Assembly: GCA_015062605.1 (NCBI GenBank)
Contig: SUUI01000009.1
Span: 1-64,000 of the forward strand
Length of the DNA: 64,000 nt
Source: Eggerthellaceae bacterium
GTDB taxonomy: Bacteria > Actinomycetota > Coriobacteriia > Coriobacteriales > Eggerthellaceae
Direction: 5' to 3'
The first letter of the stretch is position 1, and the number at the start of each line of letters is the position of its first letter. The notes below the pieces were generated by a model. The model was given only the letters and a program-made list of their open reading frames with translations, was not told where the DNA came from and searched no databases. A program made the position numbers and the translations under genes. This document shows, piece after piece, positions 1-8,109 of this stretch.

Positions 1-652
1 TCTCGATATCGCACGTGTTATTCGTCATCATGATAAGGCCGATGCCTATGATTTGCGGGATGCTCCAAGCAAGCACGATCCATAAGAACGTGCCACTAAG
101 GACATCAACGACTGCAAGCGTTATAAGACCGCCCATGACTATGCCTGAAACCGCCTCCCCGATAGGTAGGGAGGAAATTGGCGTTTTCCCTGCTGAGTAC
201 AAAACGACGATGAGTGCGCCGATCAATGCGATGGCCAAGGGAATCCATCCGGAGATCCAGATGATGTAAATGCCGAGTACGAACGCGCTCCCCAAATATC
301 CCAATGCAAGCCTGAGCGCGGACTTCGGGTCAATGTTGTTGTATAGGAGCACGGCATCGGTTGGGTCGAGGTTGTCTTCAGTTGAGTCGAGACCTTTGAC
401 GTAGTCGAAATAATCGTTGAATGTGTTAACCGATGATTGCATGAGAACGCAGATCGCAAGCAAAATTAGGCATGTGACCCATGATGGGGAAGCCCCGAGG
501 GCAACTGAGAGTGAAATGCCTATGAGGACAGGCATCACCGAAGCCGGCCACGTATGCGGTGCGGCTAATTCGATGGCCATTTTCACAGTGAGTTTCTGAA
601 ACGCCATATCGTATTGCATCTTTCTTCGTAACTTCTCGCATTCGGTTTTCAT
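1..652 (-). CDS. UbiA-family prenyltransferase, MenA-like (partial, runs off the left edge)
   Basis: I translated this frame by hand; it is open from about 652 to the window edge. It encodes a polytopic membrane protein with the first aspartate-rich UbiA motif, NDYFDYVKGLD, at about residues 79-89, and TNNTCDIE, the start of the second motif, at the edge. MenA/UbiA enzymes attach a polyprenyl chain to an aromatic acceptor in the membrane. In a menaquinone-using anaerobe the likely substrate is 1,4-dihydroxy-2-naphthoate or an equivalent ring acid. Two ATGs are possible, at 652 and 619, and neither has a strong ribosome binding site. The gene is divergent from the MFS transporter at 805. The family is clear; the exact acceptor is inferred. 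Confidence 0.85.
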   Translation of the reverse strand, partial: MKTECEKLRRKMQYDMAFQKLTVKMAIELAAPHTWPASVMPVLIGISLSVALGASPSWVTCLILLAICVLMQSSVNTFNDYFDYVKGLDSTEDNLDPTDAVLLYNNIDPKSALRLALGYLGSAFVLGIYIIWISGWIPLAIALIGALIVVLYSAGKTPISSLPIGEAVSGIVMGGLITLAVVDVLSGTFLWIVLAWSIPQIIGIGLIMMTNNTCDIE

Positions 653-804
653 TCAAGGGATATCTTACCCGAATTGACCCATGTATTCATTTTTCGCCTG
701 ATTAACGATTACAATTTGAATGTAAGATGCATTTTTAAAACTGCTTGCACATCGTGTCGACAGCTTGAATACTAATCTTTATAGAGGAATAAGAGGCAGT
801 TTAT

Positions 805-2031
805 ATGGCATTATCTGACTTCAAGGCGATGTGGTCATATTCCTACGTAGTCTTGTTTCTTTTCGAGTTCTTCGCTCAGATGGGAGCGCAGACATCGATT
901 CCCATCGTCTCGAATTATGCCATCGCGCTTGGTGCTACCGTTGCGTTAGCCGGTTTGCTTGCAAGCCTTAATTCCGTGGTAGCCCTAATCCTGCGCTTCT
1001 TCGCTGGTCCGCTCTTCAAGAGGTTCTCCATTAAAAGGTTATTCATAGCATTCTCAATAATCTTCTGCGTTTCATGTTTAGCCTGCGGATACATTCAAGA
1101 TCTAACAGTTCTAGCAATTTGCAGGATCGTCTTCGGAATCGCTTTAGTTGGTAAGACGACGTTGATCATCGTTCTCGCTGCTCAAATCCTTCCCGAGAGC
1201 ACACGCGGGCAGGGCGTTGCCTGGTTAGCTCTAACAAATGTCTTCGCAATTGCGATTTGTCCGATGGTCTGCGCATATTTAGGTCCGCGCTATGGTTGGA
1301 ATATGCTTTTCTACCTTGCCGGCGCCTTCTTCGTCCTTGCCATCATATGCAGCTTCCTTGTTAAGGAAAAACCTGTCGAAATCGATAAAACCCCAGTTCA
1401 AAAATATATTTCTGACGTTTCTACCGAAGAAATGCCTAATGAGCAAATTTCAAATAAGGCACCTAAGGAAAAGCTTACGTGGCGCTCGTTTATCTATGTA
1501 AAGAGCCTGCCTATTGGTCTTATAGGGCTCCTTGAGGCTTTCACATACGGCATGATTACTACACTTACGCTCACTGTAGGGGAGTTAAGGGGGATCGAAG
1601 AGATCTCATTGTTCTTCATTGCTTACGTTGTCGTATCGTTCGCGGCACGTCCAGTAAGTGGGAGGCTATATGACAAATACGGATTTAAACGACTCGGAGC
1701 AATATTGGCATTATTCATCGTAGCTGCGATGATCGTATTCGCATACGCATACAGTGTGATACCTATCATGATTTCCGGAGCACTGTTTGCGATTGGACAA
1801 GGGTGCCTGTGGCCATGCTTGCAAGCCGAAAGCGTTAAGGATGTTCCGGAAGAATCTTATTCGCTTTCTGCAAACACGATGCTCTTCGGTGTAGATGCAG
1901 GATGCTCGCTCGGTCCGATCGTTTGCAGTGCAATTATGGACGCGACAAGCCCAACGGTGATGTTTTGGTTTGTCGCGGGCGTAGCGATGCTATTATTCAT
2001 CGCGATCATCTGGTACAACAGAAGGAAATAA
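805..2031 (+). CDS. MFS transporter
   Basis: A 408-residue protein with about 12 hydrophobic segments and a hydrophilic central loop (about residues 190-225), the usual layout of a major facilitator. The loop 2-3 signature is degenerate in the N-terminal half (RFFAGPLFKRFSIKR, about residues 63-77) and well kept in the C-terminal half (GRLYDKYGFKR, about 287-297). These carriers move small solutes by proton symport or antiport across the cytoplasmic membrane. The substrate cannot be read from the sequence. It stands alone on the plus strand, divergent from the MenA-like gene and convergent with the BspA-like gene, only 22 bp from that stop codon. A GAGG-like ribosome binding site precedes the ATG. 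Confidence 0.85.
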   Translation: MALSDFKAMWSYSYVVLFLFEFFAQMGAQTSIPIVSNYAIALGATVALAGLLASLNSVVALILRFFAGPLFKRFSIKRLFIAFSIIFCVSCLACGYIQDLTVLAICRIVFGIALVGKTTLIIVLAAQILPESTRGQGVAWLALTNVFAIAICPMVCAYLGPRYGWNMLFYLAGAFFVLAIICSFLVKEKPVEIDKTPVQKYISDVSTEEMPNEQISNKAPKEKLTWRSFIYVKSLPIGLIGLLEAFTYGMITTLTLTVGELRGIEEISLFFIAYVVVSFAARPVSGRLYDKYGFKRLGAILALFIVAAMIVFAYAYSVIPIMISGALFAIGQGCLWPCLQAESVKDVPEESYSLSANTMLFGVDAGCSLGPIVCSAIMDATSPTVMFWFVAGVAMLLFIAIIWYNRRK

Positions 2032-2053
2032 ACCTGCGCATCCGCTACGCGGT

Positions 2054-4747
2054 CTATATTCGATGAGGGAATCCTTTTGACTTTATGCGCTTTATAGCGC
2101 AAACGATGATCGCAACACATGAGATTAATAGGGTAGAAGAGAGGAGGAGTGCGGACATGCTGCCATCTCCGGTAGCGGCGATATATGTCATGCCATTCTG
2201 CTCCCACTCTGCTGTGAACTTGTGATCACCCTCGACAATGTATTCTGCACCAGCAGCATATTCTGAGCCAATCCAACATTTAAAGGTGAAGCCATCTTTG
2301 GTTGGTGCATCGGGCAATTTGATGACATCGCCCACGTTCGCCACAATGGTTATGGTCCCGGTTTGTCCATTCAAGGTTCCGCCATCGAGGTCGAAGGATA
2401 GCGTGCCTCGCTTTTCGGCATCAAATAAGGATTCCTCAGACTCTGACTCTTTGAGCGCAAGATTATCGATGGCCTTTGAAATGGATTGCGCAATGGCATC
2501 GACATCGGTCTGCTGCAAAGCAGAAAGAGGGGAACCATTGACGAGAGTTAACACGTCATAGAGATTCGAAACGCTTTGATCAGTGTAGAGGCTCAAGTCT
2601 TTGGGGACATTCGATATCGCATCGACAACATCGGCGTAATCAGCAGTGGGAAGAACCGTCTCAGAAGCCTCACGGAGGCTTTTCACCTGCATGGTAGGTT
2701 GGGAGGAGGCATTCCACCAATCTCCATCATGCTCGGCGTTATAGCCCTTCACATAGCGTACCGTGAAATCCTTTGTCTCCCCGGAAACCGCCCATGCGAT
2801 GAATTCATCTTTCGGAAGCTGCAAGGTGAACGTGACGGATTCGAGCGTAGCATCGCTCATTCCGTCAGCTGATGATTTACCCTCCTTGAAAGTGGGGGCG
2901 GCACCTATGCCATCCTTACCTGACGCGACGGTCTCGTCATATGACCCCCATGTCATCTGGCTGTAACGCCACGCGCTGCCCAAACTCGAACGGTAGCTTA
3001 CGATCAGATAGGCATCATCGCCGGAAATGACGAGTTTGGGCTCAGAGGCTAATCCATCATGGTCGGTAAGCTTCACCATGCTAGGGAGGACATCCAATCC
3101 GATATCGTATGTACCATCGGGAAGCGAATCGTCCAAGGTGTCGAGTTCGATGCCTTCTGGATCCTCTTCTCCAGGTTCATCGCCTTCATCAGGCTCAGTT
3201 GCGTCGTCCCATGTGATGAGGAGGTCGTTGTCACCTTTATGCCAAGCATTTTTCTCGCTCTGGAATAACGTGAGGTAGATGCCGCCATCCTCGCTTACCA
3301 TCTGCTCGAATTCGGGTTTGGAGAATTCCAATTCGAATGCGTATTGCTTCGGTTCTCCCGATGCGCTCACCAAGGTGCCCTCGAAGATCATAGGATTGCC
3401 AATCAGGCTGTTTACATACTTCGTTTCGCCTTCCTTCATATCATCGGTATTGGCGAGCTTCGAAGATGGGCCGATGGCGACTTTCGTGACCTTCTGCACG
3501 AATTGGATCGATCCGTCGGTGACAAATGAGAGCGTTACGCGATCCTCGGTTACAAAAAGCTTCTGGGTTCCGTCCACGAAATGGTTGAACATGCCCAAGC
3601 TGCTTTTCAGATTAGTCAAATCATATTCGCCTGGAGCGTAATGAGATGAATCGGAAGGATCCTCTGGATCATCGGGCTCGTCCGTATCGTCGCCTTCGCT
3701 CGAAGAGATCCTCGTATACGTATCGGCTATGTTATTCGGCACATCAGCGCTGTCATATTCATTACCCGTAGATTCGGATTTCCAAATGCCCTTTGGCAAG
3801 GAACATTGCGGGGTATCTGACGCGCCATTGAACGTGAACTTGGATCCGAGCTTCACAGTCGTAAGCTTATCGCATCCGTTGAACATGTCTTCAAGGCTGC
3901 CCACTTGAGAGGTATCAGCTCCAGACAAATCGAGGTACTCTAAGGAAGAGCACCCGTTGAAATCCTTCGCCATGCTATGAACGCCCGATGTGTCCAGATA
4001 CGACAAGTCAAGAGATTTAAGGGATTTGCAGTTCTCCCAAACATGCACCATGAGGAACAGAGATGGCGTACGCCAACCTTCACCGGCCATGTTCAGAGAT
4101 TCGAGGTTCGTGCAACCCGCGAACATGAAGCAAAGCACGCCGACATGCGTTGCATCAAAATGAGAAATATCAAGCGAAGTTAAGCTCGAACAATCACGGA
4201 ACATCGAGCCGAAGTATGTTGATGAAGACGTATCGAAGGATTCGAGGTTCTTAATCGTTGAGAGGGAAGAGCATCCAGAGAACATGCTTCGCATGCTCGT
4301 GGAAGCAGAAGCATCTAGATTCTCTAAATCGATGGTCTTAAGGTTCTTGCATCCGATGAACCAGAATTGAAGAGATTCAGGCTGGATGCTTGCGAAGCTT
4401 TCATCGAAACTTACTGATTCGATGAGGGAAGCGCTCGCAAGCCATGGAGCTTTCCCGGATAGATAGGGTGTGCAGCTACCCTGGTAGTTGATCGCGCCGT
4501 CTTCATCTGACGGCGTTGCCTGGAAAACCAAACTGCCATCTTCATGAAGCACGGCATAGAAATCTGGGCTACCCGTTGCTTTCGATAGGGAGCCTTGATT
4601 GCTGGATTCTGTGTCGGCCCAAGCGAGCGTAGGGGCAAAGGATAGAAAGACAATACATGCAAAAAGAAAAGCAACTAATGTAAGAGCAAACCTATAAATA
4701 AAACAATAAGGATTCCTTAGAGTTGCTTTAAAACCACTTGCGATCAC
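2054..4747 (-). CDS. BspA-like leucine-rich-repeat surface protein
   Basis: An 897-residue secreted protein. It starts at a GTG with GGAGGG nine bases upstream. A signal peptide spans residues 1-44 (cleavage expected after AWA). Residues about 125-310 hold repeats of the DUF285/BspA type (MFSGCSSL, MFRDCSSL, MFAGCTNL). Acidic Asp/Glu/Pro linkers follow, separating two similar beta-rich domains (about 370-520 and 545-700) that weakly recall NEAT domains. Then come a FIVAR-like helical segment (about 705-770) and a Listeria-Bacteroides (InlB B-type) repeat (about 785-850). IAATG at 856-860 followed by a membrane segment and a basic tail (KRIKSK) resembles an LAXTG-type sortase signal. Family members bind host matrix or other bacteria; that role is inferred here. 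It is a single-gene unit. Confidence 0.85.
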   Translation of the reverse strand: MIASGFKATLRNPYCFIYRFALTLVAFLFACIVFLSFAPTLAWADTESSNQGSLSKATGSPDFYAVLHEDGSLVFQATPSDEDGAINYQGSCTPYLSGKAPWLASASLIESVSFDESFASIQPESLQFWFIGCKNLKTIDLENLDASASTSMRSMFSGCSSLSTIKNLESFDTSSSTYFGSMFRDCSSLTSLDISHFDATHVGVLCFMFAGCTNLESLNMAGEGWRTPSLFLMVHVWENCKSLKSLDLSYLDTSGVHSMAKDFNGCSSLEYLDLSGADTSQVGSLEDMFNGCDKLTTVKLGSKFTFNGASDTPQCSLPKGIWKSESTGNEYDSADVPNNIADTYTRISSSEGDDTDEPDDPEDPSDSSHYAPGEYDLTNLKSSLGMFNHFVDGTQKLFVTEDRVTLSFVTDGSIQFVQKVTKVAIGPSSKLANTDDMKEGETKYVNSLIGNPMIFEGTLVSASGEPKQYAFELEFSKPEFEQMVSEDGGIYLTLFQSEKNAWHKGDNDLLITWDDATEPDEGDEPGEEDPEGIELDTLDDSLPDGTYDIGLDVLPSMVKLTDHDGLASEPKLVISGDDAYLIVSYRSSLGSAWRYSQMTWGSYDETVASGKDGIGAAPTFKEGKSSADGMSDATLESVTFTLQLPKDEFIAWAVSGETKDFTVRYVKGYNAEHDGDWWNASSQPTMQVKSLREASETVLPTADYADVVDAISNVPKDLSLYTDQSVSNLYDVLTLVNGSPLSALQQTDVDAIAQSISKAIDNLALKESESEESLFDAEKRGTLSFDLDGGTLNGQTGTITIVANVGDVIKLPDAPTKDGFTFKCWIGSEYAAGAEYIVEGDHKFTAEWEQNGMTYIAATGDGSMSALLLSSTLLISCVAIIVCAIKRIKSKGFPHRI

Positions 4748-4818
4748 GTGCTAAACCCTCCGGTACTCAAACTGAAAGACCTTACGATATGTACCGTTGT
4801 TAAATTATAACGCTCACT

Positions 4819-4848
4819 TATATAGGAAATGGCATAATCCCAGTTCAA
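4819..4848 (-). promoter_or_regulatory. Putative promoter of the BspA-like gene
   Basis: On the minus strand TTGAAC (4848-4843) and TATATA (4824-4819) are separated by 18 bp, about 75 bp upstream of the GTG start. The match to a housekeeping promoter is good but found by eye only. Confidence 0.45.
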
Positions 4849-4907
4849 ATGCAGTTTTTAGGGAATCTTAAATAAATTCTAGTATATATAAATACAATAA
4901 AACAAGC

Positions 4908-4925
4908 TTCTGACCTGCGGTTTTA
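4908..4925 (+). repeat. 18-bp direct repeat, left copy
   Basis: TTCTGACCTGCGGTTTTA occurs here and again, identical and in the same orientation, at 7565-7582. The pair brackets the IS30 element and the small membrane-protein gene. It may be an intergenic repeat family or the scar of an older insertion. Confidence 0.7.
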
Positions 4926-5203
4926 AAGATTCTCTACCCGTATTAGGAGAAATTTGTCTAATCGACCAACGGAAAGAAGCAAACTAGATATAAAGAAATG
5001 GGGTAATGGGCCTTGCAGGGGGAGTTTTAAATACCATTGATCTCATAGAGCTTCGATCTAATAGAACAAAAAAGGAGAATGAATCAATCGGACGCATTTG
5101 CGTGCTGGGAATAATCTCGTTTAACTTCATGAGAGTTGAGAAACAAGTAATAGCTGAGCCAAACAAGATGTATAAAAACCCTCAACGTCGAAGAGGGAAC
5201 CAG

Positions 5204-5217
5204 CCTCCAGCGTCAAA
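5204..5217 (+). repeat. 14-bp direct repeat, left copy
   Basis: CCTCCAGCGTCAAA is repeated exactly at 6955-6968. Just inside each copy lies a 15-bp inverted arm (5222-5236 and 6937-6951, one mismatch). Together they look like a target duplication around an older small element into which the IS30 copy inserted. Confidence 0.6.
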
Positions 5218-5358
5218 GCTAAATTGACATCTGTAAAGCAATCTCTTTGCGTTTAGTCTGACAGTAAGCCAACATCCCGGCGCCGCGCATTGAACGCGCC
5301 CGACACCTGGTATATCATCTTCATCCTCTTCTCCGGGGCGGGGAGGAGGTGATTCTAC

Positions 5359-6672
5359 ATGCCCGAGAAAAAGAGAGGCCATCTGACTGCGGGCGACAGG
5401 ATGTTCATCGAGCAATGCCTCGCGAGATCCGTGCCCGTCGCCGCGATTGCGAGGAAGATCGGGGTATCGCCGAGCACGGTAGCGCGGGAGATAAGGCGCA
5501 ACAGCGTCCCCGAGAGCCCGCGCTTCTTGATGGTCAAAACGCAGAACCTGTGCGTGAACAAGGATGCATGCAAGGCGCACGGCCTCTGCCGGAACGGGTG
5601 CATGGTTGCCTGTGCGAAATGCAAGAAAAGCCTTTGCAACGGGATATGCCCGGAGTTCAGGCCCAGCCTCTGCAGCCGCCTGCGCAGAGCTCCCTACGTC
5701 TGCAACGACTGCCGCAGGCGCTATGGGTCGGGATGCGGCATGGCGCAGTCCTTCTACGACGGGCTCATGGCCAACGAGATCGCATGCGCGCGTAGGTCCG
5801 ACAGCAGGTCGGGGATCGACTGCCCGAGGGAGGATCTCGCAAAGATGGCGGCGGCGGTAAAGCCCTATCTCGCCAAGGGCCAGAGCCCCGCGGCCATATG
5901 GGCCGCAGAAGGGAGCAGGCTCCCCGTGTCGGAGAGGACCTTCTACCGCTACGTCGCCATGGGGGCGTTCGAGGACATCCTCAACATAGACCTCCCGAAG
6001 AAGGTGAGATACAAGGTCAGGAAGCGGAAGGGCGGGGAGGCCGCACCCCGGGGCGACCTCGAGGGGAGGACCTATTCTGACTTCTCCCGGCTTCCAATCG
6101 AGGAGCAGATGGGCGCCGTGGAAATGGACTGCGTCGTGTCCGCCAAGGGCTGCGAGAAGGCGATACTGACGGTCCTGTTCAGAAGGTGGTCGTTCCAAGC
6201 CATGATGCTGCTCGAGAAGCATGACCGCCGCCATGTCGCAGATGCCCTGGACATGGTCGAGAACCTCATAGGGACCAGGGAGTTCAGGCGCTGCATGGGG
6301 GTCATTCTCACCGATAGGGGGTCGGAGTTCCTGGACTGGGCGTCGATAGAGAGGTCGGCTCGCTGCAAGGGGCGCCGATGCAGCGTATTCTATTGCGATC
6401 CCATGAAATCAGGCCAGAAGGGCCGTTGCGAACGGAATCATGCGGAGCTCAGGAAGATACTCCCGAAGGGGACGAGCTTCGCAAGGCTGACGCCAAGGAT
6501 GCTCGCCGAGGCTTGCTCTCACGTCAACTCGTATCCCAGGCCCGCCCTCGGAGGGGCCGCTCCCTACAGGCTCGCCAGCTCGGTGCTGCCCGAGGCGCTC
6601 CTGGACGGACTCGGAATAGTGGAGGTGCCTCAGAGGGAAGTGGTGATGAAGCCATCACTCCTTGACCTGTGA
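5359..6672 (+). CDS. IS30-family transposase
   Basis: A 437-residue DDE transposase, complete, with a strong ribosome binding site (GGAGGAGGTGA) before the ATG. An N-terminal helix-turn-helix (about residues 10-45, with IARKIGVSPSTVAREIRR) binds the ends. A cysteine-rich stretch (about residues 58-125, many CxxC pairs) probably binds zinc. The catalytic core shows the first Asp in VEMDCV (about residue 256), the second in LTDRGSEF, and the Glu in GRCERNHAEL near residue 360. It catalyses movement of the element. The frame shows no disruption, so it may be active. Codon use is GC-rich compared with the flanking genes. A long antisense frame over it is a shadow. Confidence 0.93.
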   Translation: MPEKKRGHLTAGDRMFIEQCLARSVPVAAIARKIGVSPSTVAREIRRNSVPESPRFLMVKTQNLCVNKDACKAHGLCRNGCMVACAKCKKSLCNGICPEFRPSLCSRLRRAPYVCNDCRRRYGSGCGMAQSFYDGLMANEIACARRSDSRSGIDCPREDLAKMAAAVKPYLAKGQSPAAIWAAEGSRLPVSERTFYRYVAMGAFEDILNIDLPKKVRYKVRKRKGGEAAPRGDLEGRTYSDFSRLPIEEQMGAVEMDCVVSAKGCEKAILTVLFRRWSFQAMMLLEKHDRRHVADALDMVENLIGTREFRRCMGVILTDRGSEFLDWASIERSARCKGRRCSVFYCDPMKSGQKGRCERNHAELRKILPKGTSFARLTPRMLAEACSHVNSYPRPALGGAAPYRLASSVLPEALLDGLGIVEVPQREVVMKPSLLDL

Positions 6673-6761
6673 GGCGAATCAGGAGAATAAGACATTACAG
6701 AGAGCCCTGGAGACGGAGGACAGCGGGGGCCGGACGACCATAGCGTTCCCAACCGAAAAGG

Positions 6762-6779
6762 TTTGCATTTAGTCTGGCA
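6762..6779 (+). repeat. Extra internal copy of the IS left-end repeat
   Basis: TTTGCATTTAGTCTGGCA has the orientation of the left end but lies 90 bp after the transposase stop. With the right end at 6907 it bounds a segment of 146 bp that has the form of a miniature element, or is the stump of a second, deleted copy. Confidence 0.7.
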
Positions 6780-6954
6780 ATAGAGAGAAGTGGGCTTCTA
6801 TCAGCACGTTCTTTGCACACATATCCTTCAAATGATATGGAGAAGCACGAAGCTCTGCCAAACTAATTGCAAAGGTTTTGCGGCGGGTTTGCCAGACTAA
6901 ATGCAAAAGTTCACAAATCACACGGGGAAGTGTGCATTACAGATGACAATTAAC

Positions 6955-6968
6955 CCTCCAGCGTCAAA
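6955..6968 (+). repeat. 14-bp direct repeat, right copy
   Basis: Exact second copy of CCTCCAGCGTCAAA (first at 5204-5217), lying just outside the right inverted arm. Confidence 0.6.
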
Positions 6969-7022
6969 TAGTTTTGATAATAAATTTAATTTACATAACA
7001 TATATTATCAATATTATATTAT

Positions 7023-7532
7023 TTAACCCCAGGTAGATGAGGTGCCGCCGCTTGAGGTCCCTCCGGACGAGCCTCCCGACAATTGCATCGTGCTCATACC
7101 TTGCGTGATCATTCCCTCCAACTGCGACCAATTTGTAATTACGAAAACTGCATTTGCAATGATACATGCTGCACTTACTACCAAAGCTAAAATTGCATAC
7201 TTCCTTATATGCAGCGCCTGCACACCCAATTCATCTTTCCGCTTGGTATACGGCATCAACTTTTTAAAAGCTAAAATAGCAAAGATTAACGAAACGGTAC
7301 CTAGGAGCACTCCTCCGATTACAAGGCTTACAGGTGCACAGATACCGGCAATTTGTAGATACAACCTGATGTTCTTAAAATCTCGCATTATCTTTAGGTC
7401 GTTGATTTCTTCGTCAGTCGGCTGAGGCTCTTCGATAATATAATCAGGCATCGGCTCGAGCATATTCTCGAGATCTTGGCGATTATCCTCGCTCTTTTGA
7501 CTATAAATATCTTCTTTTTGCTTGTTATCCAT
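7023..7532 (-). CDS. Small membrane protein of unknown function
   Basis: I do not recognise this 169-residue protein. Residues 1-55 are acidic and hydrophilic. Two hydrophobic regions follow, about 57-89 (long enough for one or two spans) and 111-133, separated by a basic loop (KKLMPYTKRKD). The layout resembles DUF4190-type small membrane proteins. The last 20 residues are a glycine/serine-rich tail (GGSSGGTSSGGTSS). No catalytic motif is visible. It lies alone between the IS30 element and merR, inside the pair of 18-bp repeats, in AT-rich DNA. It may therefore be accessory. Confidence 0.6.
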   Translation of the reverse strand: MDNKQKEDIYSQKSEDNRQDLENMLEPMPDYIIEEPQPTDEEINDLKIMRDFKNIRLYLQIAGICAPVSLVIGGVLLGTVSLIFAILAFKKLMPYTKRKDELGVQALHIRKYAILALVVSAACIIANAVFVITNWSQLEGMITQGMSTMQLSGGSSGGTSSGGTSSTWG

Positions 7533-7564
7533 GTTATTCCAATCAAAATGTCAAAAAATGTGCC

Positions 7565-7582
7565 TTCTGACCTGCGGTTTTA
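7565..7582 (+). repeat. 18-bp direct repeat, right copy
   Basis: Identical to 4908-4925 (TTCTGACCTGCGGTTTTA). It lies upstream of the small membrane-protein gene, 2.66 kb from the left copy. Confidence 0.7.
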
Positions 7583-7683
7583 CGTCTGAGGCCCTGAGAG
7601 CCGTTCTAAGGCCCCGTTTTAACTTCAGACGAGTACTTAGTCGTGGAAAACGCCTCTTTTTGCTTGCTATTTCATATAGCGGC

Positions 7684-8064
7684 CTAAATTACCGTTGAAT
7701 CGGATGATTCTGGCCCATCAACTTGCTTAGAATTATTGAGTGCTTTCTCAATCATTGCTGCAGAAGCATCAATCTCTGCTTTTTTAATCTCGAGCACCTT
7801 CAAACGGTCCTTCAAAACTGCGAGGCAGTCAGGATTCAATGGCTCTTTGTTGAAGGCCTTCACGAAATACTGAATGCCTTCGATCGATAAACCGCTTTTG
7901 CGCAGCGCATCGACTAACCTGAGCTGATCAATGTCCGCATCACTGAAGATACGTGCTCCATGCAAATCCCTTTGCAGGTTCGGAAAGAATCCGCACTTAT
8001 CGTAATACCGAATGGTAAAAGCCGATATCCCACTTATCTCTTCTACTTGTGCAATTCCGTACAT
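7684..8064 (-). CDS. MerR-family transcriptional regulator
   Basis: A 126-residue regulator. Residues 1-70 form the MerR winged helix (YGIAQVEEISGISAFTIRYYDKCGFFP), including the conserved IRYYDKCG turn. A helical dimerisation segment follows, with a short polar tail and no metal-binding cysteine pair. MerR proteins twist promoters with long spacers to activate transcription. The effector is unknown; the lack of cysteines and the operator type suggest the small-molecule or aldehyde-responsive branch rather than a metal sensor. A perfect palindrome (8073-8087) sits directly upstream, consistent with autoregulation. It follows dut by 45 bp and could also be read from nrdR-dut. Confidence 0.85.
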   Translation of the reverse strand: MYGIAQVEEISGISAFTIRYYDKCGFFPNLQRDLHGARIFSDADIDQLRLVDALRKSGLSIEGIQYFVKAFNKEPLNPDCLAVLKDRLKVLEIKKAEIDASAAMIEKALNNSKQVDGPESSDSTVI

Positions 8065-8072
8065 TTTTATCC

Positions 8073-8087
8073 TTAGAGTTACTCTAA
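8073..8087. promoter_or_regulatory. Palindromic operator candidate upstream of merR
   Basis: TTAGAGTTACTCTAA is a perfect 7-1-7 palindrome lying 8 bp upstream of the merR start codon. Fourteen of its 15 bases recur at 13151-13165, upstream of the spoVS-miaB-miaA transcription unit. It resembles operators of MerR-type regulators. Confidence 0.55.
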
Positions 8088-8109
8088 CCCTAGATTTGTA
8101 TCAATTTAC

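Larger units (their letters stand above)
4748..5245. other. AT-rich intergenic region left of the IS element
   Basis: I see no supported gene here. The region holds the promoter of the BspA-like gene, one copy of an 18-bp repeat (4908-4925) and one copy of a 14-bp repeat (5204-5217). A 15-bp arm (5222-5236) is nearly the inverse of a site right of the transposon. A 73-codon frame at 5006-5227 has no ribosome binding site or recognisable similarity and I do not call it. Confidence 0.6.
5246..6907 (+). mobile_element. IS30-family insertion sequence
   Basis: The element is bounded by 18-bp terminal inverted repeats: TTTGCGTTTAGTCTGACA at 5246-5263 and the inverse TGCCAGACTAAATGCAAA at 6890-6907, with two differences. 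It contains one transposase gene. Two extra copies of the end sequence sit inside the right part: a direct copy at 6762-6779 and a degenerate inverted copy at 6856-6873. The element is clearly richer in G+C than its AT-rich surroundings, which suggests recent arrival from a higher-GC relative. I cannot see a convincing short target duplication at its immediate ends. Confidence 0.85.
6673..7022. other. Right part of the IS element and AT-rich flank
   Basis: No gene is supported. It contains the non-coding right part of the IS with three copies of the terminal repeat motif (6762-6779, 6856-6873, 6890-6907), an inverted arm (6937-6951) and the 14-bp repeat (6955-6968). A very AT-rich stretch follows, leading to the stop of the next gene. 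Confidence 0.7.

Noticed and set aside
426-656. 76-codon minus-strand frame near the left edge
   Set aside because: The overlapping minus-strand frame starting at 652 has the NDYFDY motif of UbiA/MenA and stays open to the edge.
5006-5227. 73-codon frame left of the IS element
   Set aside because: No ribosome binding site, no recognisable similarity, and it spans the repeat arms at the IS flank.
5182-6234. 350-codon frame antisense to the transposase
   Set aside because: Shadow of the GC-rich IS30 transposase gene; its composition is Pro/Arg/His/Leu-rich without any domain, and the sense frame has full DDE motifs.
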